The position numbers and the translations under genes were made by a program. Below, one piece after another: positions 1 through 11,297 of a DNA stretch of 64,000 bases (the stretch's first letter is position 1; every line of letters begins with the position of its first letter). The notes below the pieces were generated by a model. It saw nothing but the letters and a program-made list of their open reading frames with translations, made no database searches and was not told where the DNA came from. This stretch comes from Microbacterium sp. SORGH_AS_0969 (GTDB lineage Bacteria > Actinomycetota > Actinomycetes > Actinomycetales > Microbacteriaceae), in assembly GCF_030818255.1 (NCBI RefSeq), contig NZ_JAUTAG010000001.1:62001-126000 (forward strand), given 5' to 3'.

Positions 1-127
1 CGAGGAGAAGGGTGATCGCGCGGAACGCCCGATGCACTCTCGGGTCCTCGGGGACATCCACGCGGTGGTCCGCCTGGCGTCCACCCGCGATCCGATCGAG
101 GCGACGGAGGGCCGGTTCGAGCTGCAT
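1..127 (-). CDS. Unknown protein, N-terminal fragment cut by window edge
   Basis: An ATG at 125-127 on the minus strand opens a frame that stays open for 42 codons to the window edge. The peptide begins MQLEPALRRLDRIAGGRQ and later reads VHRAFRAITLLL, an amphipathic to hydrophobic pattern that could lead into a membrane segment. It lies downstream of the leftward OsmC-like gene, 41 bases beyond its stop, so the two could be cotranscribed. There is no clear ribosome binding site. I do not recognise the family, and the call rests only on the open frame, reasonable codon use and gene spacing. Confidence 0.35.
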   Translation of the reverse strand, partial: MQLEPALRRLDRIAGGRQADHRVDVPEDPRVHRAFRAITLLL

Positions 128-168
128 GCGCTCACTGTACGACGCCGGACCCCGACCGCGCGCCAGGA

Positions 169-639
169 TCAGCCGACGGTGATCTCGGGCTCGTGTCGGA
201 CCGGGAAGTTCACCGAGTTCGCGATGAAGCACCACTCGCGCGCCTGCTTGTGGGCGGTCCGGGCCGCTTCGACCATCGACTCGTCAGCGACCCGGACGCG
301 CGGACGCAGGACCACCTCCGTGAAGGCTCCGCCGCTGTTGCCGTCCTCCTGCATGGTCCCCGACGCGTCGTCCTCGTACGCCGTGACCACGACTCCGGTC
401 GTGACGCACGCGTGCAGGTACGACAGCAGGTGGCACTCGCTGAGGGCCGCGAGCAGCAGCTCTTCCGGGTTCCATTTGGCGGGATCGCCCCGGAAGGGCT
501 TGTCAGCGGATGCCGCGATCGCGGGCTTGCCGTCGACCTCCAGCGTGACCGCGCGGTCGTAGTCGCGGTATCCGCTGGTGCCGCTCCCCCGGTCCCCGGT
601 CCAGGTCGAGCGCAGGCGGTAGTGGTGCTCTCCGTTCAT
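169..639 (-). CDS. OsmC/Ohr-family peroxidase-like protein
   Basis: This 156-residue protein has the OsmC fold signature: NPEELLLAALSECH in the first half carries the first reactive cysteine, and EWCFIANS near the C-terminus carries the second. In this family the cysteine pair reduces organic or inorganic hydroperoxides in the cytoplasm. The frame is open further upstream, but the ATG at 637-639 is chosen because MNGEHHYRLRSTWTGDRG matches the normal family N-terminus and because a CAGACT -10 hexamer ends exactly six bases before it, predicting a leaderless transcript. It is divergent from the asparaginase gene, with 104 bases between the start codons. The precise substrate cannot be read from sequence. 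Confidence 0.85.
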   Translation of the reverse strand: MNGEHHYRLRSTWTGDRGSGTSGYRDYDRAVTLEVDGKPAIAASADKPFRGDPAKWNPEELLLAALSECHLLSYLHACVTTGVVVTAYEDDASGTMQEDGNSGGAFTEVVLRPRVRVADESMVEAARTAHKQAREWCFIANSVNFPVRHEPEITVG

Positions 640-645
640 GGTCCC

Positions 646-651
646 AGTCTG
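646..651 (-). promoter_or_regulatory. Candidate -10 box of the OsmC-like gene
   Basis: CAGACT on the minus strand is followed by six bases and then the ATG at 639. Transcription would start at or next to the start codon and give a leaderless mRNA. No good -35 element is visible. Confidence 0.45.
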
Positions 652-731
652 CCGTGCTGCCCGCGTGGGAGGGCGACTTCCGGCCCGTGGAGCGCCGACG
701 TCGACGCCAGGGGACGAAGGTCCCGTCGCCA

Positions 732-737
732 TAGAAT
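732..737 (+). promoter_or_regulatory. Candidate -10 box of the asparaginase gene
   Basis: TAGAAT is followed by six bases (ggacgg) and then ATG at 744, the same leaderless layout as the divergent OsmC-like gene. The -35 region is weak. Confidence 0.5.
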
Positions 738-743
738 GGACGG

Positions 744-1727
744 ATGCCCGCCACGCCCCCCGCCTCCGTCGAACTCGCTGTCGTCGAACGGAACGGCTTC
801 ATCGAATCCCGTCATCACGGCGTCGCTGTCGTGCTCGCTCCCGACGGATCCGAGAAGCTCACGCTCGGCGAGGCGACAGCCCCGTTCCTCCCCCGCTCGA
901 GCATGAAGCCTCTGCAGGCGCTGGCGTGCCTTTCCGCGGGCGCCGACCTCGCCGAGGAGCGCCTGGCGATCGCGATGGCGAGCCACTGCGGCACCGAGCG
1001 CCACGTCGAGACGGCCCGTGGCATCCTGCAGTCCGCCGGCCTGACCGAAGACGATCTGGGGTGCCCCGCAGCGTGGCCGAGCGACACCGCCGCGCGCGAT
1101 GAACTCGTGCGCGATCACGGGTCGCCCTCGCCCCTGCGCATGAACTGCTCGGGCAAGCACGCGGCGATGCTGCTGACGTGCGTCGCGAACGGCTGGTCCA
1201 CGGCGGACTACCTCGACCCGGAGCACCCGCTGCAGGTACACATCCGCGAGGTGCTCGAGCGCCTCGTCGGCGAGCGCATGACGACGACCGCGATCGACGG
1301 CTGCGGCGCCCCCGTGTACGCCATGAGCCTCGTCGGTCTCGCTCGCGCCATCCAGCGCATCGCGACCTCGTCGGAGCGCTCTCCGTTCGCCCTGCACCGC
1401 AGCGCCGGGACGCTCGTTCGCGCAGTGAAAGAGCACCCGTGGACGATCGACGGCCCGGGTCGCCCCGACACCGTCGTCATCGAGCGCCTCGGCGTCTTCT
1501 CGAAGCTCGGTGCCGAGGGCGTCCAGGTCATGACGGCGCCCGACGGCACGACGGTCGCGCTGAAGATGCTCGACGGCTCCAATCGCGCCGGGCACGCGGT
1601 GGCACTGCGTCTGCTCGAGCGCACCGGAGCCCTCGCCCCCGAGGCGGTCGCCGATACCCTCGCCCTGCTGCCCCTGACGATCTCGGGCGGTGGCCGCGAG
1701 GTCGGTCTCATCCGCGCGACGGTCTGA
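744..1727 (+). CDS. L-asparaginase, Rhizobium etli (AnsA) type
   Basis: The 327-residue product belongs to the Asparaginase_II family, which hydrolyses L-asparagine to aspartate and ammonia and is unrelated to the E. coli enzymes. Motifs fit the R. etli enzyme: RSSMKPLQ at about 51-58 supplies the Ser/Lys pair of the active site, NCSGKH at 134-139 supplies Cys135 and Lys138, and DGCGAP supplies Cys187; these cysteines and lysine bind zinc in the characterised enzyme. Length is normal and the frame is complete. The start codon sits six bases after a TAGAAT box, so translation is probably leaderless. It is a single-gene unit facing the permease gene; both act on amino acids, but no coupling is shown. 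Confidence 0.9.
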   Translation: MPATPPASVELAVVERNGFIESRHHGVAVVLAPDGSEKLTLGEATAPFLPRSSMKPLQALACLSAGADLAEERLAIAMASHCGTERHVETARGILQSAGLTEDDLGCPAAWPSDTAARDELVRDHGSPSPLRMNCSGKHAAMLLTCVANGWSTADYLDPEHPLQVHIREVLERLVGERMTTTAIDGCGAPVYAMSLVGLARAIQRIATSSERSPFALHRSAGTLVRAVKEHPWTIDGPGRPDTVVIERLGVFSKLGAEGVQVMTAPDGTTVALKMLDGSNRAGHAVALRLLERTGALAPEAVADTLALLPLTISGGGREVGLIRATV

Positions 1728-1759
1728 CGGGCCGCCCCGCACGAGAGCGGCCCGGGTGG

Positions 1760-3292
1760 TCAGATACCGCCGTCGACCGAACGCGGGTACGTGATGGGCT
1801 CGTCGGGAACGAGCACCTCGGTGTCCCGGTTCAGGCTCTCGCCCCGGAAGAACGGCTTGGACGCCGGGACGAGGTACCACACGACCATCAGCACGACGCC
1901 GAAGGCCAGCGCGCCGATGCCGACGACGAACGTGCCGCCGATGCCGAGCAGCTCGGAATTGCCGTAGTCGACGTCGTACATGTCGATCGCCGACTGGACG
2001 AAGGCGTACGTGAGCATCAGCGCCCCGAGCAGGGGGAGGATGCCACGGTAGACGAGGTTCTTGCCGGACGTGAAGAGCTCGCGTCGGAAGTACCAGACGC
2101 ACGCGTACCCCGTCATCGCGTAGTAGAACGCGATCGCGAGACCGAGCGACAGGATGGAGTCCTGGAGGATGTTGTCGCTGATGACGGTCATGCCCACGTA
2201 GTACACGCTCGCGACGATCCCCATGACGAGCGTCGAGAACGACGGCGTGTGGAACCGCGGGTGCACCGTCTGGAAGCGGGCGGGGAGGGCCTTGTATGCC
2301 GCCATCGCCAGCGTGCCGCGTGCCGTCGGCAGGATCGTGGTCTGCGTCGATGACACCGCGGAGATGAGCACCGCGACCACCAGCACCCACGCGAACGGGC
2401 CGAACAGCCCGTCCTTCATCGCCAGGAAGACGTCGTCGGCGTTATCTGCGTTGGCGAGGCCGGCGCCGTCCTCTCCCACGCCGGCGTACATCATCGCCGC
2501 GACGGTGACCGTGACGTACGTGCCGAGCAGGATCACCGTGGTGAGCAGGGCCGCGCGTCCGGGGATGCGCTTCGGATCCTTGGTCTCCTCGTTCAGCGCG
2601 AGGCACGTGTCCCATCCCCAGTAGATGAAGAGCGCGAGCAGGACGGCCTCGGTGAAGCCGCTCCAGTCGGTGAAGCCGAGCGGGTTGAACCACGCGAGGT
2701 CGAACGGGGTCGGGTTCGGGGCCGTGCCGTCGAAGAACTTCCACAGCGCGACGACGACGAAGAGCGCGAGGGCGACGTACTGGACGGCGAGCAGGATGTT
2801 CTGGATGCGCTCGCCGATCTCGACGCCCCGGTAGCTCACGTAGGTCATCGCCGCGATGAACGCGACGCCGGTAGCGGTCACGAGAGGCACGTTCTCGGCG
2901 AGCGATCCGTCACCGACCAGCGACCACAGGTAGATGCCGGCGATCTGCGACAGGTTGGCGAGGACGACCATGCCCGCGACGGCGACTCCCCACCCGCCCA
3001 TCCAGCCGACCCACGGTCCGAACGCCTTCGTCCCCCAGGTGAACGTCGTCCCGCAATCCGGCACCTCGTTGTTCAGCTCACGGTAGGCGAAGGCGATGAA
3101 GAGCATCGGGATGAACGCCAGGACGAACGCGATCGGCGCTTGGGCACCCACCGCGACGACGACGAAGCCGAGGGTGGCGACGAGGGAGTAGACGGGGGCG
3201 GTGGATGCCAGTCCGATGACGGTCGAACCCCAGAGTCCGAGGGTCCCGGCGGCCAGTCCTTTGCCCGACGTCCGTTCGCGAGCGGAAGTCAT
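1760..3292 (-). CDS. APC-superfamily amino-acid permease
   Basis: This 510-residue integral membrane protein has about twelve hydrophobic segments and the APC N-terminal pattern: GTLGLWGSTVIGLASTAP in the first helix with the unwound glycine-rich stretch, then TFTWGTKAFGPWVGWMGGW. It should import amino acids or amines by proton symport; the substrate is not predictable. The open frame extends to a TTG at 3328, but the ATG at 3290-3292 is preferred because the upstream bases form a promoter (TTGACC, 18 bases, TACGTT) ending six bases before it. The TTG of the longer frame is the -35 box itself. The C-terminus is short and hydrophilic. It converges with the asparaginase gene. Confidence 0.88.
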   Translation of the reverse strand: MTSARERTSGKGLAAGTLGLWGSTVIGLASTAPVYSLVATLGFVVVAVGAQAPIAFVLAFIPMLFIAFAYRELNNEVPDCGTTFTWGTKAFGPWVGWMGGWGVAVAGMVVLANLSQIAGIYLWSLVGDGSLAENVPLVTATGVAFIAAMTYVSYRGVEIGERIQNILLAVQYVALALFVVVALWKFFDGTAPNPTPFDLAWFNPLGFTDWSGFTEAVLLALFIYWGWDTCLALNEETKDPKRIPGRAALLTTVILLGTYVTVTVAAMMYAGVGEDGAGLANADNADDVFLAMKDGLFGPFAWVLVVAVLISAVSSTQTTILPTARGTLAMAAYKALPARFQTVHPRFHTPSFSTLVMGIVASVYYVGMTVISDNILQDSILSLGLAIAFYYAMTGYACVWYFRRELFTSGKNLVYRGILPLLGALMLTYAFVQSAIDMYDVDYGNSELLGIGGTFVVGIGALAFGVVLMVVWYLVPASKPFFRGESLNRDTEVLVPDEPITYPRSVDGGI

Positions 3293-3298
3293 ATGCCG

Positions 3299-3328
3299 AA
3301 CGTAGAATCCGCGGGCAACCGCGGTCAA
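3299..3328 (-). promoter_or_regulatory. Promoter of the APC permease gene, probably leaderless
   Basis: On the minus strand TTGACC (3323-3328) and TACGTT (3299-3304) are separated by 18 bases; six bases later comes the permease ATG. This is the best complete -35/-10 pair among the leaderless-type starts in the window, and it lies in the 46-base gap after the PP2C gene. Confidence 0.65.
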
Positions 3329-3338
3329 GGGTGAATTC

Positions 3339-4112
3339 TCAGGAAGAGCGGCGGTTGACGTCGAGCACGATGATCGTGATGTTGTCGCGGCCGCCGTTCT
3401 CGAGGGCCGCCGCCATCATCGCGTCGACGGCTGCGGCCGGGTCGGCGTTCGCCTCGAGGAAGTGCTTGATACCGAAGTCGGTGAGCTCTTTGGTAAGCCC
3501 GTCCGAGCACACGACGAACCGATCGCCGTCGACGACTTCGAGGCGGAGGTAGTCCGGCTTGACGCTGTCGCTCGGTCCGACGGCACGTGTGATGACGTTT
3601 CCGTAAGGGTGGTTCTCCGCCTCTTCGGGGCTCAGCCGCCCCGCGGCGATCAACTCCTGCACCACCGAGTGATCGGTCGTCACCTGGACGATGTCGTCGT
3701 CGCGCAGGAGGTACACCCGCGAATCGCCGATGTTCAGGGTGACCCAGTGGGGCTCGTCCGTCGTCGTCTCGAGATACAGCCCGGTCAGCGTCGTCCCGGT
3801 GCCCTCATCGGTGGTCTCGGGGTGCGAGACGATGTCCTTGACCGCGCGGGACAGGGCCTTCTCGATGTGCCGGGGCGACACCGTCCCCCCGTCGACGACG
3901 GCGCGCAGTCGGTCGACCGTGCTCGCGCTCGCGATCTCCCCACCGAGATGTCCGCCCATTCCGTCTGCGACCACGAACAACGGGTACTCCGCGAGGACCG
4001 CGTCCTGATTGACCTCACGGCGCTTCCCGGTGTCGGTGCCCGCAGCCCACGCCAGCTCGAGCGTCGCCCCCGTGAGTGGAACGGTACGCGTTTGCGTGGT
4101 CACCTCGGGCAC
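3339..4112 (-). CDS. PP2C-family serine/threonine protein phosphatase
   Basis: The 257-residue soluble protein is a complete PPM/PP2C catalytic domain. Visible metal-binding residues are Asp37 in VNQD, Asp50 in the DGMGGHLGGE motif, Asp204 in CSDGL and Asp243 in GRDN. In actinobacteria such enzymes (PstP/PrpC types) reverse Hanks-type kinase phosphorylation. Unlike mycobacterial PstP it has no transmembrane or extracellular part, and it is not beside the kinase gene, which lies about 32 kb away in this window; a partnership is possible but only inferred. A permease gene with its own promoter follows it. Confidence 0.92.
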   Translation of the reverse strand: MPEVTTQTRTVPLTGATLELAWAAGTDTGKRREVNQDAVLAEYPLFVVADGMGGHLGGEIASASTVDRLRAVVDGGTVSPRHIEKALSRAVKDIVSHPETTDEGTGTTLTGLYLETTTDEPHWVTLNIGDSRVYLLRDDDIVQVTTDHSVVQELIAAGRLSPEEAENHPYGNVITRAVGPSDSVKPDYLRLEVVDGDRFVVCSDGLTKELTDFGIKHFLEANADPAAAVDAMMAAALENGGRDNITIIVLDVNRRSS

Positions 4113-4230
4113 GAGAGATCCTCCGGTTGGCCGACAGCTTCGCCGGCGAGAGCGCGCGGCCCTGCCATCCTAATGGACGCCCGCGCACGGACTCGGGCAG
4201 CGCCGCGCCCAGCCGCGGCAGACGGCCGGG

Positions 4231-5211
4231 TCATCCGGCCGCCGGGTCGGCGGGAAGACTCAGGATGCCGTCGATCTCCGCGATCTCCTCCGCGGTGGGC
4301 GTCCACGCGGTCGCCGCTTCGGCGTTCGCGCGCACCTGCTCCGGGCTCGTGGCTCCCGCGATGACACTCGACACCAGCGGGTTGGCGAGGAACCACGCGA
4401 ACGTCGCCTGGAGCATGGTGATGCCGCGCTCCTCGCAGAACGTCTGATACCGCTCGAGGGCATCCCACGGCGCGTCCCGCCACAGGTGAGGGCGCTGGCG
4501 CATGATGCGGCTTCCCTCGGGCCCTCCCTCCCGTGAGAACTTTCCCGTCAGCAGGCCGTTGTGGAGGGGGAAGAACGGCAGAAGACCCAGGCCGAACCGT
4601 CCCACCGCCGGCAGCACCTCCCGCTCTGCCGCACGAGCGAGCAGGCTGTACTGGTTCTGCGACGAGATGAACCTCACTCCGCGTGCCGCGAACTCCGCCT
4701 CGGCGATCTGCCATCCGGCGAAGTTGGAGTGGCCCACGTACCGGACCTTGCCCTCGCGGACGAGATCAGCGAGCGTGTCGAGTGTCTCTTCGATGGGGGT
4801 CGAGGGGTCGGGCGTGTGCAGCTGGTAGAGGTCGATCCAGTCGGTCCGCAGTCGGCGGAGCGATCCCTCCACCGATCGACGGATCGATGTCCGTGACGCC
4901 TTCGCTCCCCCGAGCACGCCGGGCGCGAGATCGGCGTGGCCGAACTTCGTCGCGAGCACGACCTCGTCACGACGCCCCAGGAGCGCCTCGCCCATCAGCG
5001 TCTCCGACAGCCCGTACTCGCGGCCGTACACGTCGGCCGTGTCGAGGAAAGTGACGCCCGCATCGAGTGCGGCGTCCAGAACCGCACGGGTCCCCTCGAG
5101 CGTCTCGGTGGGGGTCCCCGACCGGCCGAAGTTGTTGCATCCGAGCCCGACCGCGGAGACCCGGAGTCCGGAGCGTCCAACGGGTCGTTGAGGAAGAAGG
5201 GAAGTCGTCAT
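4231..5211 (-). CDS. Aldo/keto reductase
   Basis: The 326-residue product is a TIM-barrel NADPH-dependent oxidoreductase. The catalytic tetrad is in place: Asp57 in FLDTAD, Tyr62 in VYGREYG, Lys89 in ATKFG and His132 in YQLHTPDP. The closest pattern is the potassium-channel-beta/Tas-like subgroup, with the typical GHSNFAGWQI strand and an IAGATSPEQVRANAEA cofactor-binding region near the C-terminus. Substrate is probably an aldehyde or ketone but cannot be named. The stop codon lies in the loop of a small GC hairpin (4223-4241). It appears to be a single-gene unit, with 118 bases to the PP2C gene downstream. Confidence 0.9.
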   Translation of the reverse strand: MTTSLLPQRPVGRSGLRVSAVGLGCNNFGRSGTPTETLEGTRAVLDAALDAGVTFLDTADVYGREYGLSETLMGEALLGRRDEVVLATKFGHADLAPGVLGGAKASRTSIRRSVEGSLRRLRTDWIDLYQLHTPDPSTPIEETLDTLADLVREGKVRYVGHSNFAGWQIAEAEFAARGVRFISSQNQYSLLARAAEREVLPAVGRFGLGLLPFFPLHNGLLTGKFSREGGPEGSRIMRQRPHLWRDAPWDALERYQTFCEERGITMLQATFAWFLANPLVSSVIAGATSPEQVRANAEAATAWTPTAEEIAEIDGILSLPADPAAG

Positions 5212-5272
5212 CCCTCCACGCTAACCCCGGGGCGGCACGGAGGGATGATCGCCGCACGACCGCGCGAACGAC

Positions 5273-5304
5273 GATGGGCTCCTCACCGGGGTGAGGAGCC
5301 CATC
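5273..5304 (-). terminator. Hairpin terminator after the DUF5684-type gene
   Basis: A perfect 15-base inverted repeat, GATGGGCTCCTCACC and its complement separated by two bases, begins seven bases after the stop codon of the leftward membrane-protein gene and before the aldo/keto reductase start. There is no clear T-run, as is usual in high-GC actinobacteria. Confidence 0.75.
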
Positions 5305-5310
5305 GAACGA

Positions 5311-6015
5311 TCAGACCAGGGGGCCGGCCGGCGGTGCGGGCGGCGGCGGGGTCGTTCCCGTCGCGGGCGGGGCCGGCGGCGGCGGGGTGGCGCCCGCGGC
5401 GGGCGGGGTCGAGCCGGTCGGCGGCGCCGAGTAGCCCTGGGGCGCGCCGTACCCCTGCGGGGCGGCGTTCGCACCGACGCCCTGCTGCGCGGGCTGCACG
5501 GGCACGCCGTTCCAGACCGTCTTGTCGGCGAGGAACGAGTTGCCCCACGGCGACGGGGAGGCAGCGGCGGGGTTCCACCGGTTGCTGCTGAAGCCGAGGA
5601 TGCCGAGCCAGATCCAGACGCCGAGCCCGTTCAGGAGGAACAGCAGCAGGATCGGCCACTCGCGGCCGAACTTCGCGTTGACGCGCACGGAAGCCATGAT
5701 GAGCACGACGATGCCGGCGAGCAGCGCGAGGAAGTTGAGGATCGGAATCACCCCGGCGATCACGATTCCGAGGATGACCCAGGGCGAGACGTCACCGAGC
5801 TTGGCGAAGACCATGTAGTTGTACACCGGCACCCAGGCACGCCACTTGCCCTCGACTCCCGCACGCTCGAAGACCTTCATGGCAAGGAAAGCGGTGATGG
5901 CGTAGCCGATGAGACCGAGGACGGCCGAGAAGGCGTACAGGGCGCCCAGGGCTGCCAGCCCGGCGGCATCCGACGCCCCGTAGGGGTCGCTGTATGCGAG
6001 GTGAAGGGTGTCCAC
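5311..6015 (-). CDS. DUF5684-type membrane protein with proline-rich tail
   Basis: Predicted length is 234 residues. About four hydrophobic segments fill the first 160 residues, with the family feature of a soluble turn (FERAGVEGKWRAWVPVYNYM) between helices. The tail from about residue 170 is low-complexity, rich in Pro, Ala, Gly and Gln with APQGY-like and TPPPPAPPA-like repeats. Start: a GTG at 6013-6015 with AAAGGA five bases upstream; longer open frame upstream has no signal. Function is unknown. A shorter paralogue without the tail lies at 39465-39854. A terminator hairpin follows directly. Confidence 0.8.
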   Translation of the reverse strand: MDTLHLAYSDPYGASDAAGLAALGALYAFSAVLGLIGYAITAFLAMKVFERAGVEGKWRAWVPVYNYMVFAKLGDVSPWVILGIVIAGVIPILNFLALLAGIVVLIMASVRVNAKFGREWPILLLFLLNGLGVWIWLGILGFSSNRWNPAAASPSPWGNSFLADKTVWNGVPVQPAQQGVGANAAPQGYGAPQGYSAPPTGSTPPAAGATPPPPAPPATGTTPPPPAPPAGPLV

Positions 6016-6123
6016 GTCGATCCTTTCGGACGATGATGGCGCAGACGCGCGCCAGCGGGAGTTTCCCGGTGGGTGACATGGTAGCGAACCTGAGTGTTTC
6101 CTGACACCCACCGCGCGGGTGTG

Positions 6124-6873
6124 CTAGACGAATAGGGCGAGCTCTCCGTCCGCGGCCTCGCGGATGTCCCAGCCGGCCCGACGTCCCCACGCCACGAAAT
6201 CGTTCCTCGACCCGATCGTCGGGGCCGTGAGCGCCAGTGACCGGACCAGGTCGCCCTTCGCGTGTTTGTTGAAGTGGTTCAACGCGCGAACCGGCGCCTC
6301 TCCCCCACCGGTCACAACGCGGACGTAGGCGCTCGCGACATCCGCGGGCACAGGCCCGAGCGCCGCGTACGCCTCGGATCGCAGATCGAGGATGAACGGC
6401 GTCGAGAGAGCGGACAGTGCGGAGGTGACGGCATCCGCCCACACCCGACGCAAAGACGGGAGTCCGGGTATCGAGATTCCCGCCGCCAGGCGATATGCGG
6501 GGATGCCGTCGAGCGCACCGACCGGGCCGAACGGCGCCGAATGGATCAGCACGTGGTCCGCGACCCACGACCGCGCCGCGGTGTCGAGGCCGGCGGCATC
6601 CAGAGCATCGAACAGAACGCCGGTGTAGCGGTCGATCGCGGGCATCGTCGGTGCGTCGCGCAGAGCCGCGTTGTCGGCGACCTCGTGACGACGTTTCGCA
6701 CTGAGCTTGAGCACCCGCGCCGCTTCGTCCTGGTCGGCGGACAGAGCGACGAGCGCGTCGATGACCGCTTCACGCTGCGGACGCAGCGCCGGAAGCGAGA
6801 GGGCCTCGAGACGCATGGCCTCGCCATCGCCGCCGGGCCGTTTGGTTTCAGAGGGAGGCAGGAGAACGAGCAT
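6124..6873 (-). CDS. yaaA: YaaA (DUF328/UPF0246) peroxide-stress protein
   Basis: The 249-residue protein starts MLVLLPPSETKRPGG, the hallmark of the YaaA family, and contains DRYTGVLFDAL in the middle and NHFNKHAKGDLVR near the C-terminus, the conserved basic DNA-binding face. In E. coli YaaA lowers free intracellular iron and limits DNA damage during hydrogen peroxide stress. The ATG at 6871-6873 is chosen for the GGAAGG four bases upstream. The gene follows the ATP synthase operon but a strong hairpin lies between them, so it probably has its own promoter or depends on read-through. Confidence 0.9.
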   Translation of the reverse strand: MLVLLPPSETKRPGGDGEAMRLEALSLPALRPQREAVIDALVALSADQDEAARVLKLSAKRRHEVADNAALRDAPTMPAIDRYTGVLFDALDAAGLDTAARSWVADHVLIHSAPFGPVGALDGIPAYRLAAGISIPGLPSLRRVWADAVTSALSALSTPFILDLRSEAYAALGPVPADVASAYVRVVTGGGEAPVRALNHFNKHAKGDLVRSLALTAPTIGSRNDFVAWGRRAGWDIREAADGELALFV

Positions 6874-6894
6874 GCGACCTTCCACGAAAGGAGC

Positions 6895-6930
6895 GACGCG
6901 CGCCGCCCGGCGAACCGGGCGACGCGCGTC
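6895..6930 (-). terminator. Terminator of the ATP synthase operon
   Basis: A 16-base-pair stem (GACGCGCG-CCGCCCGG with one mismatch, loop CGAA) stands 15 bases after the atpC stop codon. It is the only strong hairpin between prmC and yaaA, so it is the natural end of the long leftward unit. Confidence 0.8.
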
Positions 6931-6945
6931 GTGAGGAATCAGGCG

Positions 6946-7206
6946 TCAGGAGACGAGCGCAGCGTTTCCGGCCACGATCGTGAGCTCATCGTTCGCCATC
7001 GACAGGAAGCCGTCCTCAGCGTTGGCGAGGATCTTCGAGCCGTCGGTGCGGGTGATGCGCACCTCGCCCTGGGCGAGGATCGCGAGCACCGGCTCATGCC
7101 CCTGCATGAAGCCGATCTCACCCTCGACGGTCTTGGCCACGACGAGCGAGGCCTCTCCCGTCCACACCTCGGCGTCGGCCGACACCAGGCTCACGCGCAA
7201 CGACAT
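6946..7206 (-). CDS. atpC: ATP synthase F1 epsilon subunit
   Basis: The 86-residue epsilon subunit is part of the rotor stalk of F1 and couples proton flow to rotation. It carries the N-terminal beta-sandwich (MSLRVSLVSADAEVWTGEAS, then GEIGFMQGHEPVLAIL). The C-terminal two-helix regulatory domain of about 45 residues found in E. coli is essentially absent, as in several actinobacteria, so epsilon-type helix inhibition is unlikely. It begins one base after the atpD stop codon, implying coupled translation, and is the last gene of the operon. Confidence 0.96.
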   Translation of the reverse strand: MSLRVSLVSADAEVWTGEASLVVAKTVEGEIGFMQGHEPVLAILAQGEVRITRTDGSKILANAEDGFLSMANDELTIVAGNAALVS

Positions 7207-7207
7207 G

Positions 7208-9578
<2,371 letters not shown>

Positions 9579-9602
9579 GATTCCGTTCTCGTGTCGCCGC
9601 TC

Positions 9603-11234
9603 TTAGCGACGGCCCTTGACGATCCGCTCCTGGTTGACGTCTTCCGCCTCGGCCGCGTCGACCTTCTCGGCGCCCACGACGCTCTGGTCGCCACCGGGCT
9701 GGAACTCGAGGGCGAACGCGTCGACCTTCTTCTCCAGCTCGGCGAGCGTGTCGTCGTCGAGCACGTTGGTCTCGCGCAGCGTGTCGAGCACGGTCGAGTT
9801 GCGACGCAGGTAGTCGAGCAGCTCGCGCTCGAAGCGGAGCACGTCCGAGACCTCGACGCTGTCGAGCTTGCCGTTGGTACCGGCCCAGATCGAGACGACC
9901 TGCTCCTCGACGGGGTACGGCGAGTACTGGGGCTGCTTGAGCAGCTCGGTCAGGCGCGCACCGCGGGCGAGCTGACGACGCGAAGCCGCGTCGAGGTCGC
10001 TCGCGAACATCGCGAAGGCCTCGAGCGAACGGTACTGCGCGAGCTCGAGCTTGAGCGTTCCGGAGACCTTCTTGATCGACTTCACCTGGGCGTCACCACC
10101 GACGCGCGAGACCGAGATACCCACGTCGACCGCGGGACGCTGGTTGGCGTTGAAGAGGTCGGACTGCAGGAAGATCTGGCCGTCGGTGATCGAGATCACG
10201 TTGGTGGGGATGTAGGCCGAGACGTCGTTGGCCTTGGTCTCGATGATCGGCAGACCCGTCATCGAACCGGCGCCGAGCTCGTCGGACAGCTTCGCGCAAC
10301 GCTCGAGCAGACGCGAGTGCAGGTAGAAGACGTCGCCGGGGTACGCCTCGCGGCCCGGCGGGCGGCGGAGGAGAAGCGAAACGGCACGGTAGGCCTCGGC
10401 CTGCTTCGACAGATCGTCGAAGATGATCAGGACGTGCTTGCCCTCGTACATCCAGTGCTGGCCGATGGCCGAGCCGGTGTAGGGGGCGAGGTACTTGAAG
10501 CCCGCGGGGTCGGAGGCGGGAGCCGCGACGATGGTGGTGTACTCCATCGCGCCGGCGTCCTCGAGCGCGCCCTTCACCGAAGCGATGGTCGAGCCCTTCT
10601 GGCCGATGGCGACGTAGATGCAGCGCACCTGCTTGTTGACGTCGCCCGACTCCCAGTTGGCCTTCTGGTTGATGATCGTGTCGATCGCGATGGCCGTCTT
10701 GCCGGTCTGGCGGTCGCCGATGATGAGCTGGCGCTGTCCGCGACCGACGGGGATCATGGCGTCGATGGCCTTGATACCGGTCTGGAGCGGCTCGTGAACG
10801 CTCTTGCGCTGCATGACGCCGGGAGCCTGGAGCTCGAGGGCACGGCGACCCGTCGTCGCGATCTCGCCGAGACCGTCGATGGGGTTGCCCAGCGGGTCGA
10901 CGACGCGGCCGAGGTAGCCCTCGCCGACGCCGACCGAGAGGACCTCGCCCGTGCGGGTGACGCTCTGGCCCTCTTCGATGCCGGCGAAGTCGCCGAGGAC
11001 GACGACACCGACCTCGTTCTCGTCGAGGTTCTGCGCGAGGCCCAGCGTGCCGTCCGCGAAGCGGATGAGCTCGTTGGCCATGACGCCGGGAAGGCCCTCG
11101 ACGTGAGCGATGCCGTCGGCCGCGTCGACGACGGCGCCGACCTCGGTCGCCGCAGCGCCGGTGGGCTCGTAGGCGGTGACGAAGTCCTTCAGCGCGTCAC
11201 GAATGACGTCGGGGCTGATAGAGAGATCTGCCAT
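9603..11234 (-). CDS. atpA: ATP synthase F1 alpha subunit
   Basis: The 543-residue non-catalytic nucleotide-binding subunit has a Walker A motif GDRQTGKT and conserved sequences around VDGLGEI and [14 protein letters not shown]. The N-terminal helix [19 protein letters not shown] binds the delta subunit in the peripheral stalk. Start: ATG at 11232-11234; in-frame extension upstream has no family similarity. It lies 63 bases after atpH. Confidence 0.97.
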   Translation of the reverse strand: MADLSISPDVIRDALKDFVTAYEPTGAAATEVGAVVDAADGIAHVEGLPGVMANELIRFADGTLGLAQNLDENEVGVVVLGDFAGIEEGQSVTRTGEVLSVGVGEGYLGRVVDPLGNPIDGLGEIATTGRRALELQAPGVMQRKSVHEPLQTGIKAIDAMIPVGRGQRQLIIGDRQTGKTAIAIDTIINQKANWESGDVNKQVRCIYVAIGQKGSTIASVKGALEDAGAMEYTTIVAAPASDPAGFKYLAPYTGSAIGQHWMYEGKHVLIIFDDLSKQAEAYRAVSLLLRRPPGREAYPGDVFYLHSRLLERCAKLSDELGAGSMTGLPIIETKANDVSAYIPTNVISITDGQIFLQSDLFNANQRPAVDVGISVSRVGGDAQVKSIKKVSGTLKLELAQYRSLEAFAMFASDLDAASRRQLARGARLTELLKQPQYSPYPVEEQVVSIWAGTNGKLDSVEVSDVLRFERELLDYLRRNSTVLDTLRETNVLDDDTLAELEKKVDAFALEFQPGGDQSVVGAEKVDAAEAEDVNQERIVKGRR

Positions 11235-11297
11235 TGTCTTCCTTCGTTCGTGGGGCTGCGAGGCCCCCAGATCCACGCCCGTTCGGGCGGAAAGTCT

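Noticed and set aside
3293-3328. TTG start extending the APC permease by 12 residues
   Set aside because: The TTG is the -35 box TTGACC of a good promoter whose -10 ends six bases before the internal ATG.
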